Assembly: GCA_028678815.1 (NCBI GenBank)
Contig: JAJRCS010000124.1
Span: forward strand, 1 to 5,382
From: Methanomicrobiales archaeon
GTDB taxonomy: Archaea; Halobacteriota; Methanomicrobia; Methanomicrobiales; JACTUA01
Reading direction: 5' to 3'
DNA length: 5,382 nucleotides
Position numbers and translations under genes: made by a program. How positions within the stretch are numbered: the stretch's first letter is position 1; every line of letters starts with the position of its first letter. Below the pieces are notes generated by a model. That model saw only the letters and a list, made by a program, of their open reading frames with translations, ran no database searches and was not told the DNA's origin. Shown here piece after piece: positions 3,516-5,382 of this stretch.

Positions 3516-4958
3516 TTGGAGTTCGGGAAGAAGGTCTTGATCCTCGGGTACGGGTCGGTGGCAAAGTGCACCCTCCCCATCCTGCTGAAACACGTGAAGA
3601 TACCGTACAGGAACATCACCATCCTCGACTTCGAGGACAAGAAGGCGGCCCTCGCTCCCTGGACCGCGAAGGGGATACGGTACTTCCAGCGTCGGATCAC
3701 TCCTGAGAACCTCGGTTCTGTCCTCTCCGAGTACCTCGAGCCCGGGGGGCTCCTCATCGACCTCGCCTGGAACATCGACTGCTGCGAGATCGTCCAGTGG
3801 TGCCATGACCACGAGGTCCTCTATATGAACACCTCCGTTGAGGTCTGGGACTCGTACGGCGAGCGGTTCACCGCGACGCCCTACGAGAAGTCCCTCCACG
3901 CCCGGCAGGTGCGGCTCCGGGAGCTCGCGAAGGACTGGAAGGATGCCCCCACCTTCGTCGTGGACCACGGGGCGAACCCGGGCCTCATCTCCCACTTCGC
4001 GAAGCAGGGCGCCATCGACATCGCCCGGAGGATGATCGCCGACGGGATCGCCCGGGACCCGGGGAGGCTCGGGGAGCTGATCCGGGCGGGGGACTTCGCG
4101 CGGCTCGCGAGGGAGATCGGGGTGAAGGTGATCCACTGCTCGGAGCGGGACACCCAGATCTCCTGCCGGCCGAAGGAGGCCGGGGAGTTCGTGGGGACCT
4201 GGTCCATCGAGGGCCTCCGGGAGGAGGGGACCGCGCCGGCCGAGATGGGGTGGGGCACCCACGAGAAGGAGCTCCCGCCCCTCGCCTCCCTGCCACCCGG
4301 GGAGCCGAAGAACCAGGTGATGCTCGCCCAGATGGGGATCAACACCTGGGTCCGGTCCTGGGTCCCCGGCGGGGAGATCGTGGGGATGGTCATCCGGCAC
4401 GGGGAGGCCTTCGGGATCTCGGACCGGTGGACCGTCCGGGAGAAGGGGAAGGCCGTCTACCGGCCGACGGTCCATTACGCCTACGTCCCCTGCGACGCCA
4501 CCATCGCGTCCCTCCAGGAGCTCAGGGGGCTGAACTACGAGCTCCCGCCGAAGCTCCGGATCATGGACGACCGGGAGATCGTCTCGGGGGCCGACATCCT
4601 CGGGGCCCTCCTCATGGGCCACCCGTACAGCTCCTGGTGGACGGGGAGCATCCTCTCCATCGGGGAGGCACGCCGGCTCGCGCCCGGGGAGAACGCCACC
4701 ACCATCCAGGTGGCCCTCGGGGTCACCTCGGCGGTCATGTGGATGATAGAGAATCCGAGGAAGGGATTCTGCCTCCCCGACGATATCCCCCATGACTTCG
4801 TCCTCGGCATCGCGAAGCCCTGGCTCGGGGAGTTCCACTCAGGGCCCTCGGACTGGACCCCGCTCAGGGACCGGGTCGTCTACTTCCGGGAGAACCCGGC
4901 GAACCGGTACGACACCTCGGATCCCTGGCAATTCAAAAACTTCTTATTCGTGCAATGA
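3516..4958 (+). CDS. hss: homospermidine synthase
   Basis: A 480-residue NAD-dependent enzyme of the saccharopine dehydrogenase-like fold. It joins two putrescines (or spermidine and putrescine) into homospermidine, using NAD+ as a prosthetic-like cofactor in the cytoplasm. Seen: an N-terminal Rossmann motif VLILGYGSVAKC (7-18), acidic D38 at the end of strand 2 (ILDFED), NTSVEVWDSY (105-114), VVDHGANPGLISHF (148-161), HCSERDTQ (207-214), EFVGTWSIEGLREEG (224-238), and EMGWGTHE (243-250). The tryptophan in GTWS (229) with nearby acidic residues matches the kind of active site described for the bacterial enzyme. The C-terminal domain runs to FLFVQ. The length agrees with known synthases (about 477 residues), supporting the TTG start; the frame is open to 3288 but the added part has no family likeness. 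It is followed after 13 bp by a decarboxylase that can supply putrescine. Homospermidine synthase is best known from bacteria, so old lateral transfer is possible, though codon use looks native. Confidence 0.93.
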   Translation: MEFGKKVLILGYGSVAKCTLPILLKHVKIPYRNITILDFEDKKAALAPWTAKGIRYFQRRITPENLGSVLSEYLEPGGLLIDLAWNIDCCEIVQWCHDHEVLYMNTSVEVWDSYGERFTATPYEKSLHARQVRLRELAKDWKDAPTFVVDHGANPGLISHFAKQGAIDIARRMIADGIARDPGRLGELIRAGDFARLAREIGVKVIHCSERDTQISCRPKEAGEFVGTWSIEGLREEGTAPAEMGWGTHEKELPPLASLPPGEPKNQVMLAQMGINTWVRSWVPGGEIVGMVIRHGEAFGISDRWTVREKGKAVYRPTVHYAYVPCDATIASLQELRGLNYELPPKLRIMDDREIVSGADILGALLMGHPYSSWWTGSILSIGEARRLAPGENATTIQVALGVTSAVMWMIENPRKGFCLPDDIPHDFVLGIAKPWLGEFHSGPSDWTPLRDRVVYFRENPANRYDTSDPWQFKNFLFVQ

Positions 4959-4971
4959 TGCAGGATACGTA

Positions 4972-5382
4972 ATGGCAAAAGGAGAAGGGGCCGGGAAGGG
5001 CACGAGGAACGGGGGGCAGGAGAACGGGGTGCCCCACCTGGACGGGGCGAGGAAGAAGCACCTCCAGGAGCTCGCCGGGAGCGAGGGGACTCCCATCTTC
5101 GTCATCGACCACGGGAAGATCCGGGAGAACTACCGGATCTTCCATGACCTGTTCCCGAACATCCAGATTTACTATGCGGTGAAGGCGAACTCGAACCCCG
5201 AGATCGTGAGGACGCTCTTCCAGCTGGGCTGCAGCTTCGACGTCGCCTCCATGCCGGAGTTCATGCTCGTCTACGAGAACATCCGGGGCATGCCGGACAA
5301 GGAGCGGCAGGACTGGATCTGGGACAAGATCATCTACGCAAACACCATCAAGCCCGTCGAGACCCTTGAGGCCCTGGACAAG
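4972..5382 (+). CDS. fold-III PLP decarboxylase, ornithine decarboxylase type, 5' part
   Basis: The first 137 residues of an alanine-racemase-fold basic amino acid decarboxylase; the rest lies beyond the window. It probably turns ornithine into putrescine for the adjacent hss, though lysine or carboxynorspermidine as substrate cannot be excluded without the C-terminal specificity helix. Seen: PIFVIDHGKIRENY (41-54), the PLP-lysine motif YYAVKANSNPEI with K71, GCSFDVASMPEF (86-97), and IIYANTIKP (120-128). Between F97 and I120 the chain YENIRGMPDKERQDWIWDK is about 8-10 residues longer than the usual spacing in this family. The first 20 residues are rich in Gly, Lys and Asn and probably disordered. 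ATG 4972 has AGGA at 4962-4965 with a 6-nt spacer, 13 bp after the hss stop; TTCTTATT at 4941-4948 could also give an internal leaderless start. Confidence 0.86.
   Translation, partial: MAKGEGAGKGTRNGGQENGVPHLDGARKKHLQELAGSEGTPIFVIDHGKIRENYRIFHDLFPNIQIYYAVKANSNPEIVRTLFQLGCSFDVASMPEFMLVYENIRGMPDKERQDWIWDKIIYANTIKPVETLEALDK

Noticed and set aside
4250..4795. Second plus-strand frame inside hss
   Set aside because: Arg/Gly/Pro/His-rich shadow of hss, which is complete and continuous in its own frame.
3075..4838. Long open minus-strand frame of 587 codons opposite hss
   Set aside because: Its translation is rich in Pro, Gly, Asp and Leu with no family likeness; it is the antisense of the clearly recognisable hss and lsm genes, an effect of high GC.

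Overview
The window is GC-rich (many G/C-ending codons, GGG/CGG/GAG/CTC favoured) with a few short AT-rich pockets that coincide with gene starts. The gene set points to a methanogenic euryarchaeon, most likely a high-GC member of Methanomicrobiales: an AglJ-type N-glycosylation glycosyltransferase, an archaeal DUF99 protein, an archaeal type IV pilin, an archaeal Lsm protein, and start regions that mostly lack Shine-Dalgarno sites but have TATA-like boxes 26-31 bp upstream (leaderless style). The taxonomic call is inference from gene types and composition only.

Layout. 1-724 (minus) is the N-terminal 241 residues of AglJ, cut by the window edge. Only 39 bp separate it from a divergent DUF99/UPF0215 gene (764-1342, plus), so their promoters must overlap. 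DUF99 converges on a minus-strand gene for a cysteine-rich protein resembling DUF6125/ATC-hydrolase-like proteins (1350-1895). Upstream of that lie a 105-bp leader with several hairpins, a type IV pilin (2001-2516, minus), and a two-gene unit in which lsm (2965-3201, minus) is followed after 4 bp by a winged-helix regulator with a Cys cluster (2616-2960, minus). A 314-bp non-coding stretch (3202-3515) then separates lsm from a divergent plus-strand pair: homospermidine synthase (3516-4958, TTG start) and the start of a fold-III PLP decarboxylase of the ornithine decarboxylase type (4972-5382, cut by the window end).

How they work together. The decarboxylase probably makes putrescine and Hss condenses putrescine units to homospermidine, a compact two-gene polyamine route. 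Lsm (RNA binding) and the wHTH regulator are co-transcribed and probably belong to gene regulation. AglJ and the pilin are cell-surface functions, and archaeal pilins and S-layers are typical N-glycoproteins, but nothing here shows that they are linked. The most unusual parts are the hairpin-rich 3246-3438 region between lsm and hss, with alternative pairings, and the overlapping hairpins in front of the cysteine-rich protein. I found no CRISPR array, tRNA, rRNA or insertion sequence. I see no clear new multi-gene system.
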